The position numbers and the translations under genes were made by a program. DNA of 63,329 bases from CAZUVM01 sp964623885 (GTDB lineage Bacteria > Verrucomicrobiota > Verrucomicrobiia > Limisphaerales > UBA8199), in assembly GCA_964623885.1 (NCBI GenBank), contig CAZUVM010000043.1, forward strand, positions 1-63,329, written 5' to 3'. The notes under the pieces were generated by a model, which did not search any database, was not told where the DNA came from, and worked only from the letters and a program-made list of their open reading frames with translations. This document shows positions 51,777 to 61,197 of this stretch, piece after piece (within the stretch, counting starts at the first letter, position 1; every line of letters starts with the position of its first letter).

Positions 51777-51890
51777 CGAAGGCGGACTCCGGCAATCCGA
51801 AAGAAGGCCGAATTCCACGGCCGCAGTGCAGAACAGCGCAAGTCGATTCGGGCTTCGGACCTCGGCCTTCGTTCGGACTTCGCCCTTCCC
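51777..51890. repeat. GGCCGAA-type repeat material downstream of the sugar isomerase
   Basis: The spacer contains GAAAGAAGGCCGAATTCCACGGCC and TTCGGGCTTCGGACCTCGGCCTTCGTTCGGACTTCGCCCTTCCC, inverted and direct copies of the CCGAAGNCCGAA words seen at 37290-37340. The whole 277-nt spacer to the kinase gene has no gene. Confidence 0.45.
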
Positions 51891-52046
51891 CTCACATCTT
51901 TTTTACAATTCTTTTGCTCTCGCCTGACAACCGGTGTACAGGCTCATAGGAAGCTAACTCGGACTGTTTTTATCAGTGTCCATCAGTGTTCATCCAGAAT
52001 TTCTGTGGCGCGCCCGGCTCCCGCTCGCTCGCCTTTTTGAAGGCCC

Positions 52047-53876
52047 ATGAAAAAGGTCGCGCTGGTGTTCGTTTTGGCCGTCATAGGGCCCAGCCTCGTG
52101 CTGGCCTGGTTGGCCGTGCGCTCGCTGCGCGATCAGCAGTTCCTGATCGAGCGCCAGCAATCCTTGCTTTACCAAGGTGTCGCCGATGCCTTGGCCAAGG
52201 ACGTGCAGGATGCTTTGACCGCTCAGCAAAGGCTGTTCACAACCAAAGTTGCCTCCCTTCTCCGCGAACATACTCAGATGGACGCGCTCAAGAACTTCGA
52301 TACTCTGCTGCGACCGGATTGGCCGCTGGCCCAAATCGGTTTCGTCGTCACGCTAAACGGGGATCTTTTGTCACCGTGGCCGGGCGCCAGCCCGGAAGCT
52401 CGTAAATTTGCCGTCGATAATGGTGGATTTCTTGGAAACCGCGAGACGGTGGAAGTGTACGCTAATCCTAAAACGGTCTACAACAATCTGACTTTGAACA
52501 GCTCCGCGGCTGCTTCGGCAGCGCCACAGGCAGACAGCAGTTTTGACTACTCGAAACGTTCGCTAAGCGGCGCCAAAACTCTCTCGCGCAGCGTCATTCC
52601 TCAACAGCAGGCCGGTGTAGCTCAAAAACTTGAACCCGAACAACAGCCTTCCTCCAAGCTGGCCTCTTCCGAAGCGGAGTTCCGCCAATTGATTGGCGAC
52701 GACACTGAAGGCGCGCTCGCCCGGTTCGTCGATAACAAACTCAGCGTACTGTTCTGGTGCCGGGCACCGAATGATTCCCAACTGATTTTCGGCACGCAGG
52801 TCGCCTTATCGAAGCTCAAAGAGGCGCTGCAACCATTGATTAAGGTCGATCCCGCCTTGCATAATGACATCTGTGTCGCATTACTCGATGACACCGCTAA
52901 GCCAGTGGCCGTTACTCCGGCCAATTTTCCCGCAAACTGGAAGCGCCCGTTCGTTGCGACCGAAATCGGCGAAATCCTGCCGCATTGGGAAATTGCCGTA
53001 TACCTGCTGGATCCCGCCAAGTTGGTGCAGTCGGCGCGAGCGGTGAAATGGACTCTCGGGCTGCTCATTACAGTTTTGATCCTGGCCATCGGAGTCGGCA
53101 GTTGGCTTATCGTTTCTGATTTGAATCGCCAACTCACGTTGGCGCGCCAGAAAACCGATTTCGTCAGCAATGTCTCGCACGAACTCAAGACTCCGCTGAC
53201 TTCCATCCGAATGTTCTCCGAATTGCTGGCCCAGGGCCGCGTCACCGACCCTGCCCGCCAGCATTCCTATCTGGATATCATCACCGCGGAAGCTGCGCGG
53301 CTCACCCGATTGATTAACAACGTCCTCGACTTTGCACGCATTGAGCGTGGTGAGAAGAAATATGACTTCCGCCCATGTGATCTGGCCGGTGTGACGCGCG
53401 AGATCGCTGAAAGTTACCGGCCGCACCTCGAAGCCACTGGATTCAGCTTCACCTGCGAATCGTCGCAGGAACCTTTAGTGGTTCAGGGCGATCATGACGC
53501 GCTCGCCCAGGTTTTGGTGAATCTGCTTTCTAACGCCGAGAAGTACTCGGGCGAGCGCAAGGAAATAACCTTGCGATTGGAAGCAGGGTCTGGCCCAACG
53601 CCAACTTACGAAGTTCAAGTCCTGGACCGGGGGCCGGGCGTGCCGCGCGGCGCGGAAGAAAAGATTTTCGAAAAGTTCTATCGCGCGCACGATTCCCTGA
53701 GCAGCGGCATTCAGGGCTCGGGGCTCGGTCTGACTTTGGCGCGCCAAATTGCGCGGGCGCATAACGGCGACGTGATTTACCGGCCGCGCGAAGGTGGTGG
53801 AAGCTGTTTCGCTTTGCTCCTGCCGGCGAAACCAGGAGCCGTGACTGATGAGAAAACGCAAAATAAGTCTATATGA
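52047..53876 (+). CDS. Membrane sensor histidine kinase
   Basis: A 609-residue kinase. The N-terminal helix (about residues 5-24, LVFVLAVIGPSLVLAWLAV) and a second helix (about 334-352, LGLLITVLILAIGVGSWLIV) flank a large periplasmic sensor region of about 310 residues with no recognised fold. HisKA has FVSNVSHELKTPLTS near 375, with N box LVNLLSNAEKYSG and GSGLGLTLARQIA. Its stop overlaps the response regulator start by 4 nt (53873), so the two form a kinase/regulator pair. Confidence 0.92.
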   Translation: MKKVALVFVLAVIGPSLVLAWLAVRSLRDQQFLIERQQSLLYQGVADALAKDVQDALTAQQRLFTTKVASLLREHTQMDALKNFDTLLRPDWPLAQIGFVVTLNGDLLSPWPGASPEARKFAVDNGGFLGNRETVEVYANPKTVYNNLTLNSSAAASAAPQADSSFDYSKRSLSGAKTLSRSVIPQQQAGVAQKLEPEQQPSSKLASSEAEFRQLIGDDTEGALARFVDNKLSVLFWCRAPNDSQLIFGTQVALSKLKEALQPLIKVDPALHNDICVALLDDTAKPVAVTPANFPANWKRPFVATEIGEILPHWEIAVYLLDPAKLVQSARAVKWTLGLLITVLILAIGVGSWLIVSDLNRQLTLARQKTDFVSNVSHELKTPLTSIRMFSELLAQGRVTDPARQHSYLDIITAEAARLTRLINNVLDFARIERGEKKYDFRPCDLAGVTREIAESYRPHLEATGFSFTCESSQEPLVVQGDHDALAQVLVNLLSNAEKYSGERKEITLRLEAGSGPTPTYEVQVLDRGPGVPRGAEEKIFEKFYRAHDSLSSGIQGSGLGLTLARQIARAHNGDVIYRPREGGGSCFALLLPAKPGAVTDEKTQNKSI

Positions 53877-54568
53877 ATCGTAAGATACTGGTCGTGGAGG
53901 ATGACCGGCACATTCTGCTCGGTCTTGAGGAAGTCCTGAAAAGCGATGGCTTCGAGGTGGCCGTGTGCGCGCGCGGCGACCAGGCCGTCGGAGCGGTCGA
54001 GAAAAACCACCCTGCCCTAATCGTGCTCGACGTGATGCTGCCCCGGCTGAGCGGCTACGATGTTTGCAAGGAGCTGCGGGCACGAAAAATTTCCACACCC
54101 GTGCTCATGTTGACGGCCAAAAGCCAGGAAATCGACAAAGTCGTCGGACTCGAGATCGGCGCGGACGATTATGTGACGAAGCCGTTTGGTGTGCGCGAGT
54201 TGCTCGCGAGGATCCACGCCTTGCTGCGGCGGGTGGAGGGAGATAAAGCACAAACAAAGGAGTCAAGCAGTCCTTTCCAAATCGGATCGGCCGTAGTCGA
54301 TCCTAAAACCTTCCAAGTGCGCCGGGACAAAACGGAAGAAGAACTAACGGCTAAAGAATTGAAGCTGTTGCAGCTATTCTACGCGCATCCTGGCGAAGTG
54401 CTGTCCCGGGATCGATTGCTCAACGAGGTATGGGGTTACCATTACTACGGCACTACCCGCACCCTGGACCAAGTGATCGTTCAGTTGCGTAAGAAACTGG
54501 GTGACAACGGCGGCGAACCCAGGCACTTGCTCACCGTACATGGGGTGGGCTACAAGCTCGCCCCCTGA
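53873..54568 (+). CDS. OmpR-type response regulator
   Basis: A 231-residue regulator. Receiver: VVEDDRHILLGL, acceptor Asp in IVLDVMLPRLSG, conserved Thr/Ser in MLTAKSQ, Lys in YVTKPFGVRELLARI. The winged helix (about 135-230) has LTAKELKLLQLFYAHPGEVLSRDRLLNEVWGY and TLDQVIVQLRKKLG. It is translationally coupled to the sensor kinase at 52047. Targets are unknown. Confidence 0.95.
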   Translation: MNRKILVVEDDRHILLGLEEVLKSDGFEVAVCARGDQAVGAVEKNHPALIVLDVMLPRLSGYDVCKELRARKISTPVLMLTAKSQEIDKVVGLEIGADDYVTKPFGVRELLARIHALLRRVEGDKAQTKESSSPFQIGSAVVDPKTFQVRRDKTEEELTAKELKLLQLFYAHPGEVLSRDRLLNEVWGYHYYGTTRTLDQVIVQLRKKLGDNGGEPRHLLTVHGVGYKLAP

Positions 54569-54966
54569 ACGAACGGTTGCCGCTCTCAAGCCCATAGGCT
54601 GGTCAGCAGGACGGCCAGCGAACTCGCTGCGACGGCCAGCCACACCATGCTCTCAAAAGATTGCGCGCGCAGGACTTCACGGCGAGCGGTCACCAGGTCA
54701 TTGGTGCAGGTTGGCTGCGGGCTGCGGATTTGCCTCTGGCTTTCAGGGAACGGCACCAGTACCGCTCGCTTCGGCAAGCTGATCGTGTCGTAGTTGATTT
54801 GCATGTGAGCAGCATCGACCCAGTGCTAGGATCGAGCCAGATGCAGAAGGCGTAAATTGTGACCAATACAGTTTGTACGGACTCGCATCGGGTCTAAAAA
54901 CTGTACTGGTTGTCTTTTCAACAAGGTGTTACTATCCCCACCGACGGTTCAGCCTATTGTCCTCTT
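54569..54966. other. Spacer between the OmpR regulator and MocR gene
   Basis: Apart from the weak 72-residue ORF on the minus strand, I see no gene. Positions 54863-54960 are the leader of MocR, with TTTGTACGGACTCGCATC and GTCTTTTCAACAAGGTG; no confident -35/-10 pair. Confidence 0.35.
54586..54804 (-). CDS. Possible small tail-anchored membrane protein
   Basis: A 72-residue ORF with one C-terminal hydrophobic helix (MVWLAVAASSLAVLLTSLWA, about 53-72) and a charged N-terminal part. There is no clear ribosome site, and it lies in the spacer between an OmpR regulator and MocR. It may be chance, so confidence is low. Confidence 0.3.
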   Translation of the reverse strand: MQINYDTISLPKRAVLVPFPESQRQIRSPQPTCTNDLVTARREVLRAQSFESMVWLAVAASSLAVLLTSLWA

Positions 54967-56454
54967 ATGAGCGCACCGGATTTGGCCTCCCACGCCGCCG
55001 ACCAGGCGTGTCTTCGCGACCCTCTTTATCAGCAAGTCGCCGTTCGCATTTCTGAATTGATCGAGCACGGCACCCTGCGTCCTGGCGAACGCGTGCCTTC
55101 CGTGCGCCAATATAGCCGCCAGCAAAACGTCAGTATCGCTACCGTCACGCAAGCCTATCGTCTGCTCGAGGATCGCGGCGTTCTCCAGGCCCGTCCGCAA
55201 TCCGGATATTATGTCCGTCCGCAACGCTGGACGCCGCCACCCGAGCCAGGCATCTCCAAACCAGCCCCGCGCGCGGTCGACGTCCAGGTGAGCGAACTGG
55301 TTCTCCACGTCGTCAAAGCCGGGCGCGATCCCAAACTGGTTGCCCTTGGCGCCGCTCTGCCCAACCCGGAAATAATCCCGATCAAGGCTTTGCATCGGAC
55401 CATGGCCTCGGTGGGCCGGCGCTCGCCTCTGGCCGCCAATAGTTATGACGCCCCTCCGGGCAATTTGGCGTTGCGCACTCAGGTGGCTCGTCGTGCCATG
55501 GAGACCGGTTGCACCCTGAGCCCCGATGATATTGTTACAACCGTCGGTGTCACTGAAGCCCTCAACATTTGTCTACGTGCCGTGGCCAAACCGGGCGACG
55601 TGATCGCCATTGAGTCGCCCTCGTTCTTTGGAATTTTGCAAATCATCGAGTCGCTCGGCATGCGGGTTTGCGAGATTCCGACTTACCCGCGCGAAGGTAT
55701 CTGCCTGGACGAACTGACGGACCGCCTCAAATCCTGTCGTATCAAGGCGTGCGTCTTCACGCCCAATTTCAGCAACCCACTCGGCAGCCGGATGCCCGAC
55801 GCCAAGAAAAAGCGTCTCGTGCAATTGTTGTCCGAATACGAGGTACCGCTGATCGAAGACGACATTTATGGCAACATGGCGTTCGACCAAAGCCGGCCTA
55901 AAGTGGCCAAGGCTTACGACACTGACGGCTGGGTTATGCTGTGCGATTCATTCACCAAAACCTTATCACCCGGTTACCGGGTCGGCTGGGTAGCGCCGGG
56001 ACGCTTCAGGGCGAAGGTCGAATTTCTGAAGTTTGTCAGCACGGGCGCTACACCGTCATTGCCGCAAATGGCCATTGCCGAGTTCCTGCAGAACGGCGGC
56101 TACGATCATCATTTGCGGAAAATGCGCAGATATTATGCCGAGCAGATGCAGCTCATGACTGAGGCGATCACCCGCTATTTTCCGGCCGACACGAAGCTCA
56201 CCCGTCCTACCGGCGGCATGTGCTTGTGGGTGGAACTGTCGCCCCATGTCAACTCCATTGAGCTATATCATCGCGCATTGGCCGCGGGCATCTGCATCAC
56301 TCCCGGCCCGCTGTTCTCGGCGAAACAAAAATTCGAAAACTTTATCCGGATTAATTGCGGCAACCGCTGGAGCGAAGCGGTTGACAACGCTGTGCGCGAG
56401 CTTGGCCAAATCATCGCGCACTTCGCGCAGCGCAAAAACAGCAACGGGAAATAA
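54967..56454 (+). CDS. MocR-type transcriptional regulator/aminotransferase
   Basis: A 495-residue protein from the ATG at 54967. Residues about 17-85 are a GntR winged helix: PLYQQVAVRISELIEHGTLRPGERVPSVRQYSRQQNVSIATVTQAY. The rest is a fold-type I aminotransferase. The PLP lysine is in DSFTKTLSPGYRVGWV near residue 325, and FTPNFSNPLG and EDDIYGNMAF are typical. MocR regulators control B6 or amino-acid genes. It is a single gene; the aminotransferase domain usually acts as a sensor for PLP or amines. Confidence 0.92.
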   Translation: MSAPDLASHAADQACLRDPLYQQVAVRISELIEHGTLRPGERVPSVRQYSRQQNVSIATVTQAYRLLEDRGVLQARPQSGYYVRPQRWTPPPEPGISKPAPRAVDVQVSELVLHVVKAGRDPKLVALGAALPNPEIIPIKALHRTMASVGRRSPLAANSYDAPPGNLALRTQVARRAMETGCTLSPDDIVTTVGVTEALNICLRAVAKPGDVIAIESPSFFGILQIIESLGMRVCEIPTYPREGICLDELTDRLKSCRIKACVFTPNFSNPLGSRMPDAKKKRLVQLLSEYEVPLIEDDIYGNMAFDQSRPKVAKAYDTDGWVMLCDSFTKTLSPGYRVGWVAPGRFRAKVEFLKFVSTGATPSLPQMAIAEFLQNGGYDHHLRKMRRYYAEQMQLMTEAITRYFPADTKLTRPTGGMCLWVELSPHVNSIELYHRALAAGICITPGPLFSAKQKFENFIRINCGNRWSEAVDNAVRELGQIIAHFAQRKNSNGK

Positions 56455-56513
56455 TCTCCCAAGAACTCTCGGCTGGCAGGGACGCCGTCAACGGGGCCCC
56501 CCCACTAAACTCT

Positions 56514-58349
56514 TCAGGATTTCGCAATCACTCCCAACGGCTTTCGCTTCATGTCCCGCAGCGCTTGCTGCTGCCTCAATAACTCAACCTGCTGCACTTC
56601 GGTCGTCTGCGGTTGAGTCATCTGCACTCGCAGCGCCGCCAATTGCCGCTCGATAAACTCCTCTCGGAGCTGTTCGAGAATCCCGCGCTTATCCCCCCAG
56701 CTCGGATCGCCTTTAAGCGTCTTTTCCGGCTCCGGGATTTGGTGTTTGTCTGCCACGATCTCAGTGATCAAATTCCGGCTGACATCATCCTGGAACTGAT
56801 CGAGAAAACCCGCCACACTAGTCCAGGAATTCGAAATTAGTGCCGCGATACGCGTTTCAATCAGTCGCCGCACGGTCGCATGCTGCAGCCAATTGAAATC
56901 CAGTCGCTCCGCCACCCACGGCACCAGGTCGTCATTCGTCAACACTAACCGGAGCAACCAGTGTTCTCGCGGCGGGATCGGTGGCACAACCTCCCGTTCC
57001 GCATCTGGCATCGGCTCTTCAGATGGCGCCGCAGCGGGTCCCCTGACACGCGCAAGCTTCGCGAACTCAGCCCGCACGGCTTCGGGCGCCACGCCGAGTC
57101 GCAGCGCAGTCTTCTGGGCATACTTGTCCACAAGGACGCCATTGCTCGTTTTGTGCACTGCCTCCGCCATCGCGCGCAGGACCGCCAGGCGCCCTTTATC
57201 CAGCGACAGATCATTCGTGGAACAGAGACGATTCAGGTAATAATCAAAAAACCCTTCAGCGCGATCGATGAGCTGCTTGAACGCTTCGGCACCCGAAGCT
57301 TTGATAAAGCTATCGGGGTCATGCGGTGACGGCACGACCGCAACCCGCACTGCCAAACCCGAAGCGAGGAGGTGATCGAGAGCGCGCACGGCAGCGTTCT
57401 GGCCGGCATCATCCGAGTCGAAACAAAGGACAATCTCATCAACATACCTTTTCAGAATGCGCGCGTGGTCACCGGTGAACGCGGTTCCTTGTGGCGCCAC
57501 CACGTTCTGCACGCCAGCCATGAAGCAGGCGATCAAATCAAGTTGCCCCTCGCAAACAATAGCTGACCCCACATCGAGCAGCGCTCGCTTCGATTTATCC
57601 AGGCCGAAACAGATTTTGCTCTTGGTGAAGATTAGGGTTTCGGGCGAATTCACGTACTTCGCCGTCTTTTCATCGCCTGAAAGCACCCTGCCGCTGAACC
57701 CGACCACGCGGCCTTGCTCGTCGCAAATTGGAAACATCAGCCGACCTCGAAACCGATCGTAATGTCCTTCGGCTCCGTCGCGGCGGATGATCAGTCCAGC
57801 CTTCTCGACCAGATCGGTTTCGAAGTCCTTGCTGCGAGCCCAATTCACTGTGTCGTCCCAGAGATCCGGCGCATAACCGAGGCGAAATAACTTCACCGCT
57901 TCGGCCGAGACCCCGCGTTTGGCCAGATAATCGCGCGCAATCTGGCCGGCAGCGTCGTTGGCCAGCGCCATTTGCCAGCGTTGCGTGATTTGCTCGTGGA
58001 TTTGCAGCAGCTTCTCTTTGATATGCCGCGATTGTTGCTCGCCGGCATTCTGCTCGTATTCAAGCGGAATCCTGGCCCGCTCCGCCAACCGACGCACCGC
58101 TTCAACGAAATCGATGCTCTCGTATTCCTTTACGAACGCGAACACGTCGCCGCCTTTGTGACAGCCGAAGCAGTGAAAAATCTGACGATGCGGGTTGACG
58201 TTGAAGCTAGGTGTTTTCTCTTTGTGAAACGGGCAGAGGGCGACAAAGTTCGCGCCGGCACGCTTCAATGGCACATAGCCACCGATGACATCTACGATGT
58301 CGCTGGCGGCGCGGATTTGTTCGAGGGTCGCTTGCGAAAAAAAAGCCAC
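56514..58349 (-). CDS. dnaG: DNA primase
   Basis: A 611-residue primase. The N-terminal zinc finger is CPFHKEKTPSFNVNPHR ... CFGCHKGG (C-H-C-C) near residue 39-64. The RNA polymerase core has FRGRLMFPICDEQGRVVGFSGR, and Toprim has EGQLDLIA and CFDSDDAGQNA (about 270-320). The C-terminal domain that binds DnaB is about 450-611 (QPQTTEVQQVELL). Complete. The upstream RRM gene is 130 nt away on the same strand; no rpoD is inside the window. Confidence 0.96.
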   Translation of the reverse strand: MAFFSQATLEQIRAASDIVDVIGGYVPLKRAGANFVALCPFHKEKTPSFNVNPHRQIFHCFGCHKGGDVFAFVKEYESIDFVEAVRRLAERARIPLEYEQNAGEQQSRHIKEKLLQIHEQITQRWQMALANDAAGQIARDYLAKRGVSAEAVKLFRLGYAPDLWDDTVNWARSKDFETDLVEKAGLIIRRDGAEGHYDRFRGRLMFPICDEQGRVVGFSGRVLSGDEKTAKYVNSPETLIFTKSKICFGLDKSKRALLDVGSAIVCEGQLDLIACFMAGVQNVVAPQGTAFTGDHARILKRYVDEIVLCFDSDDAGQNAAVRALDHLLASGLAVRVAVVPSPHDPDSFIKASGAEAFKQLIDRAEGFFDYYLNRLCSTNDLSLDKGRLAVLRAMAEAVHKTSNGVLVDKYAQKTALRLGVAPEAVRAEFAKLARVRGPAAAPSEEPMPDAEREVVPPIPPREHWLLRLVLTNDDLVPWVAERLDFNWLQHATVRRLIETRIAALISNSWTSVAGFLDQFQDDVSRNLITEIVADKHQIPEPEKTLKGDPSWGDKRGILEQLREEFIERQLAALRVQMTQPQTTEVQQVELLRQQQALRDMKRKPLGVIAKS

Positions 58350-58478
58350 AGTCCAAAAGCATCATGGGAATCCGGCGCGCTGGAGTCAACATCCAGGGAA
58401 AACACATGCCTCCCTCCTTGCGCCGGCCATTCAAACCGGCACAAGAGAAATCCAACTGGTTGGAAACAGGAGAATCGG

Positions 58479-58787
58479 CTAGCGCCGATCCCGATAGCCA
58501 CCACCGCCTCCACCGCCACGGCCACCGGCTGGCCGCTCCTCCCGGGGCCGCGCTTCATTGACAGTCAGCGGCCGGCCCTGGAAGTCTTTCTGGTGGAACA
58601 TGGTAATGGCTTTGCTCGCATCGTCCGGGGAAGCCATTTCGATGAAGGCAAACCCCCGTGACCGACCTGTCGCGCGGTCTTGCATGATGTTGACCGCGGT
58701 CACCGCGCCCGCCTGGGCGAAGTAATCCTGCAGATCGTTCTCGGTTGTGGTGAACGCAAGGTTCCCAACGAATAATCTCGCCGCCAT
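58479..58787 (-). CDS. RNA-binding protein with one RRM and a Gly-rich tail
   Basis: From the ATG at 58787 (MAARLFVGNLAFTTTENDL) the protein has 102 residues. RNP2 is LFVGNL and RNP1 is RGFAFIEM, the two RRM signatures. The tail (about 84-102) is Arg/Gly-rich (RPAGGRGGGGGGGYRDRR). Such proteins are common RNA chaperones of cold or general stress in bacteria of this phylum and cyanobacteria. A longer start at 58868 adds 27 non-RRM residues. It is on the same strand as dnaG. Confidence 0.92.
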   Translation of the reverse strand: MAARLFVGNLAFTTTENDLQDYFAQAGAVTAVNIMQDRATGRSRGFAFIEMASPDDASKAITMFHQKDFQGRPLTVNEARPREERPAGGRGGGGGGGYRDRR

Positions 58788-58959
58788 AATCTTTCTCTCT
58801 AAACCCCACCACTCCGACCCGGTTCTCGTTCCTAACTGCAGGTCTCGAATTGTCCCCATATAGGCCAAAGGACAATTCCCGTATCACCGAGTTTTCGTGG
58901 CTGAGTGCCCCTTTGTTAGACGAAATGCCCTTCAATTGCAAGCAGAATCGACTCCGTAC

Positions 58960-59553
58960 TCAGGGCGTTTTATCGTCGCGGTACCAAGGCGTGGTGATAA
59001 TCAGGATCTGCCTTCCTCCCCGCAGCAGCAAGAGTCCCTTCAGCAAGGTTACCCGATGTCGAAAAACAAATTGATACCATCGTTTTTCGACCCGATTCCG
59101 GGATCGTCCAGAATCCCCAGGCACAGAGCCAGGGTGTAAGGCAAGAGCGACGGAACGGCTGACACCAGCGCGCCCTCTCCGGCCGAAATCGCAACCGCAA
59201 CGTTAAGCACAAAATCGATGACGAGCGCACTTGAGGCTGACCGGCAAACCGTCCCAAATTCTCCTTGGCTACGGTGAACGAACCGCCACCCTGCGAATAA
59301 GCTGGCATGGTTTGCCGATAGGAGATCGCAACGGCTAGGAAAACCGCAATGATAGCCAAGGTGATGGGACCTATGTAACGGGAGGGATGGTGCCCAGGGC
59401 GAGCGGAACCGTCAAAGCTGCCTCAGGGCCATAAGAAGCTGAAGTCAGTGCGCCAAGGCCCAGCACCAGCACGGCGGATCACGTCCCGATTTCTTCGGCT
59501 TGCTCCTCGTCGCTGCGGAGCGGCCGCCCGAACGACAATTCCCGTAGTGACAT
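58960..59553 (-). pseudogene. Broken APC-family permease
   Basis: On the minus strand four pieces of one amino-acid/polyamine/potassium-type permease follow each other in shifting frames. From the ATG at 59553 come MSLRELSFGRPLRSDEEQ and, after a stop, VLVLGLGALTSASYGPEAA. Frame two carries ITLAIIAVFLAVAISYRQT, GGGSFTVAKENLGRFAG. Frame three carries VIDFVLNVAVAISAGEGAL, VSAVPSLLPYTLALCLGIL. The last piece, LKGLLLLRGGRQILIITTPW, resembles the C-terminal end of these permeases and stops at 58960. The middle of the protein, several hundred residues, is missing, so inactivation includes an internal deletion and several frameshifts. Confidence 0.8.
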
Positions 59554-59715
59554 CCCGGAGCGGTTGATGAATCTCCCTTGAAGCAACAGCTTTCGTCCAC
59601 CAAGCATTCGTGCGTGGAAAATTCAATGGATGGAGCTCCCATCATCGGAGGCTCCTCCCCGGACCTTTGCCTCTGGCCTCTGGACATTAGCGTCGGGATT
59701 GGGCAATGTCGCGGC

Positions 59716-61005
59716 ATGAACACTGTCACGCGTCGTCAATTCCTACAAAGCACGGCCGTTGGAGCCGTGGCCCTGAGCCAATTCCCTGCCCTGCTCCACG
59801 GCGCCGAGCCCGATCGTAAGATCCGGCTGGGCCTGATCGGTTGCGGCTGGTACGGCATGGTCGACGTCAAAGCCGCGCTGAAATGCGGCGGGGTTGAGAT
59901 GGTGTCGCTATGCGACGTGGACAGCGAGCACTTGCAGCAGAGCGCAGCCGAAGTGGAGAAGCTGCAGGGGAAACGTCCGCAGACGTTCAAGCTGTATGAG
60001 GACATGCTCAAGGCGGGCGGCATGGACGCGGTGATTATCGGCACGCCGCCGCATTGGCACGCGCTCACGTTGATGGCGGCGCTGGATCATGGGCTGGATA
60101 TTTACTGCGAAAAGCCGCTCAGCTACGACATCCGCGAGGGGCGCGCGATGGTGGAGGCGGTGAACAAGAGCGGCCGGATCGTGCAAGTGGGATTTCAGCG
60201 GCGGCAAAGCCCGGCGTTTCAGGCCGTGCGCCAGCGGATTCAAAACGGCGATCCCGGGCGGATCGTTTGCGCGGAGGCGACTATCAACTACACGGCGGGC
60301 ACGAAAGATCCGACGCCGCAGGACCCGCCGAGCTCGCTGGATTGGGACCTGTGGTGCGGGCCGGGGCCGAAGATCCCGTACAGCCCGCAAGTGGGGCACA
60401 TGAATTGGCGCCTGGAGAAAACCACCGGCCAGGGGCACCTGGTGGACTGGGGCATCCATCTGGTCGATGCGAGTCGCGTGATTCTCGGCGAAGCCGCCCC
60501 GAAAACAGTCACCACGGCCGGCGGTTTGTACAAGATGAAAGACCGGATTACGACGCCCGACGTGCTGACCGCGCATTTCGAGTTTGCGTCCTGTCCGGTC
60601 ACGTGGCGGCATCGCATCTGGGGCGCGGAGGAATACAATCCGCAAATCTCAAACGGCATCACATTCTATGGCGAAAAGGAAACGATCTTCGTAACGGACG
60701 ATCGCTGGGAAGTGATTCCGAAAGGAAAGGGAAAGGAACGGCAGGTCAACGAAGCAAAGGCGGACATGGGCGGGCTGCATATGGCGGAGTTTCTGGAAGC
60801 GGTGCGCACGCGAAAGCCGCCGGGGTGCCTGATTGAAGATGCGTATCGGTCAACCACGGCGGTGAAGCTGGCGATGATCAGCTACGATACCGGTTGCAAG
60901 ATCAATTGGGATGCGGCGGCAGAGACGATTCCAGGTAATGCTGAGGCGGCCAAGTTGTTGAAACGCGATTACCGCGCGCCGTGGGTGCATCCGTATAAAG
61001 CGTAG
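59716..61005 (+). CDS. TAT-exported Gfo/Idh/MocA oxidoreductase
   Basis: From the ATG at 59716 (MNTVTRRQFLQSTAVGAVALSQ) the protein has 429 residues with a twin-arginine signal. The Rossmann motif is LGLIGCGWYG near residue 39. The motif EKPLSYDIREGRAMVEA (about 120-136) is the Gfo/Idh/MocA hallmark Lys-Pro. The C-terminal domain is full. Substrate is a sugar or inositol derivative, not predictable. These exported members are numerous in planctomycete/verrucomicrobial genomes. It converges with the DUF885 gene. Confidence 0.92.
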   Translation: MNTVTRRQFLQSTAVGAVALSQFPALLHGAEPDRKIRLGLIGCGWYGMVDVKAALKCGGVEMVSLCDVDSEHLQQSAAEVEKLQGKRPQTFKLYEDMLKAGGMDAVIIGTPPHWHALTLMAALDHGLDIYCEKPLSYDIREGRAMVEAVNKSGRIVQVGFQRRQSPAFQAVRQRIQNGDPGRIVCAEATINYTAGTKDPTPQDPPSSLDWDLWCGPGPKIPYSPQVGHMNWRLEKTTGQGHLVDWGIHLVDASRVILGEAAPKTVTTAGGLYKMKDRITTPDVLTAHFEFASCPVTWRHRIWGAEEYNPQISNGITFYGEKETIFVTDDRWEVIPKGKGKERQVNEAKADMGGLHMAEFLEAVRTRKPPGCLIEDAYRSTTAVKLAMISYDTGCKINWDAAAETIPGNAEAAKLLKRDYRAPWVHPYKA

Positions 61006-61105
61006 GGTTTCCGCGAAACGCGGATGGCCAAAGATTAACCGCAGAGGAGCAAAGAGCGCGGAGAAACGCAGAGGTTTTGTTTATCTGTGTATCAGGATTG
61101 CTCTC

Positions 61106-61164
61106 AACAGGAGGAAAGAGAGGAAACAGAGCATTTCTCTCCGTTCGCTCCGTTTTCTCCTGTT
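61106..61164. terminator. Possible bidirectional hairpin between convergent genes
   Basis: AACAGGAG (61106-61113) and CTCCTGTT (61157-61164) form a perfect 8-bp outer stem, with weaker inner pairings such as GAGGAAAC and GTTTTCTC. It lies between two convergent genes (61005 and 61198). It is a plausible shared terminator. The preceding words CCGCAGAGGAGCAAAGAGCGCGGAG are spacer repeats of the same phylum. Confidence 0.4.
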
Positions 61165-61197
61165 CAAATAACTCCAGTTCTTTGAAAGACGACTACA

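Noticed and set aside
54586..54804. Confident assignment of the 72-residue ORF as a real gene
   Set aside because: A hydrophobic C-terminus alone, without a ribosome site or homology, is not sufficient; it is listed only with low confidence.
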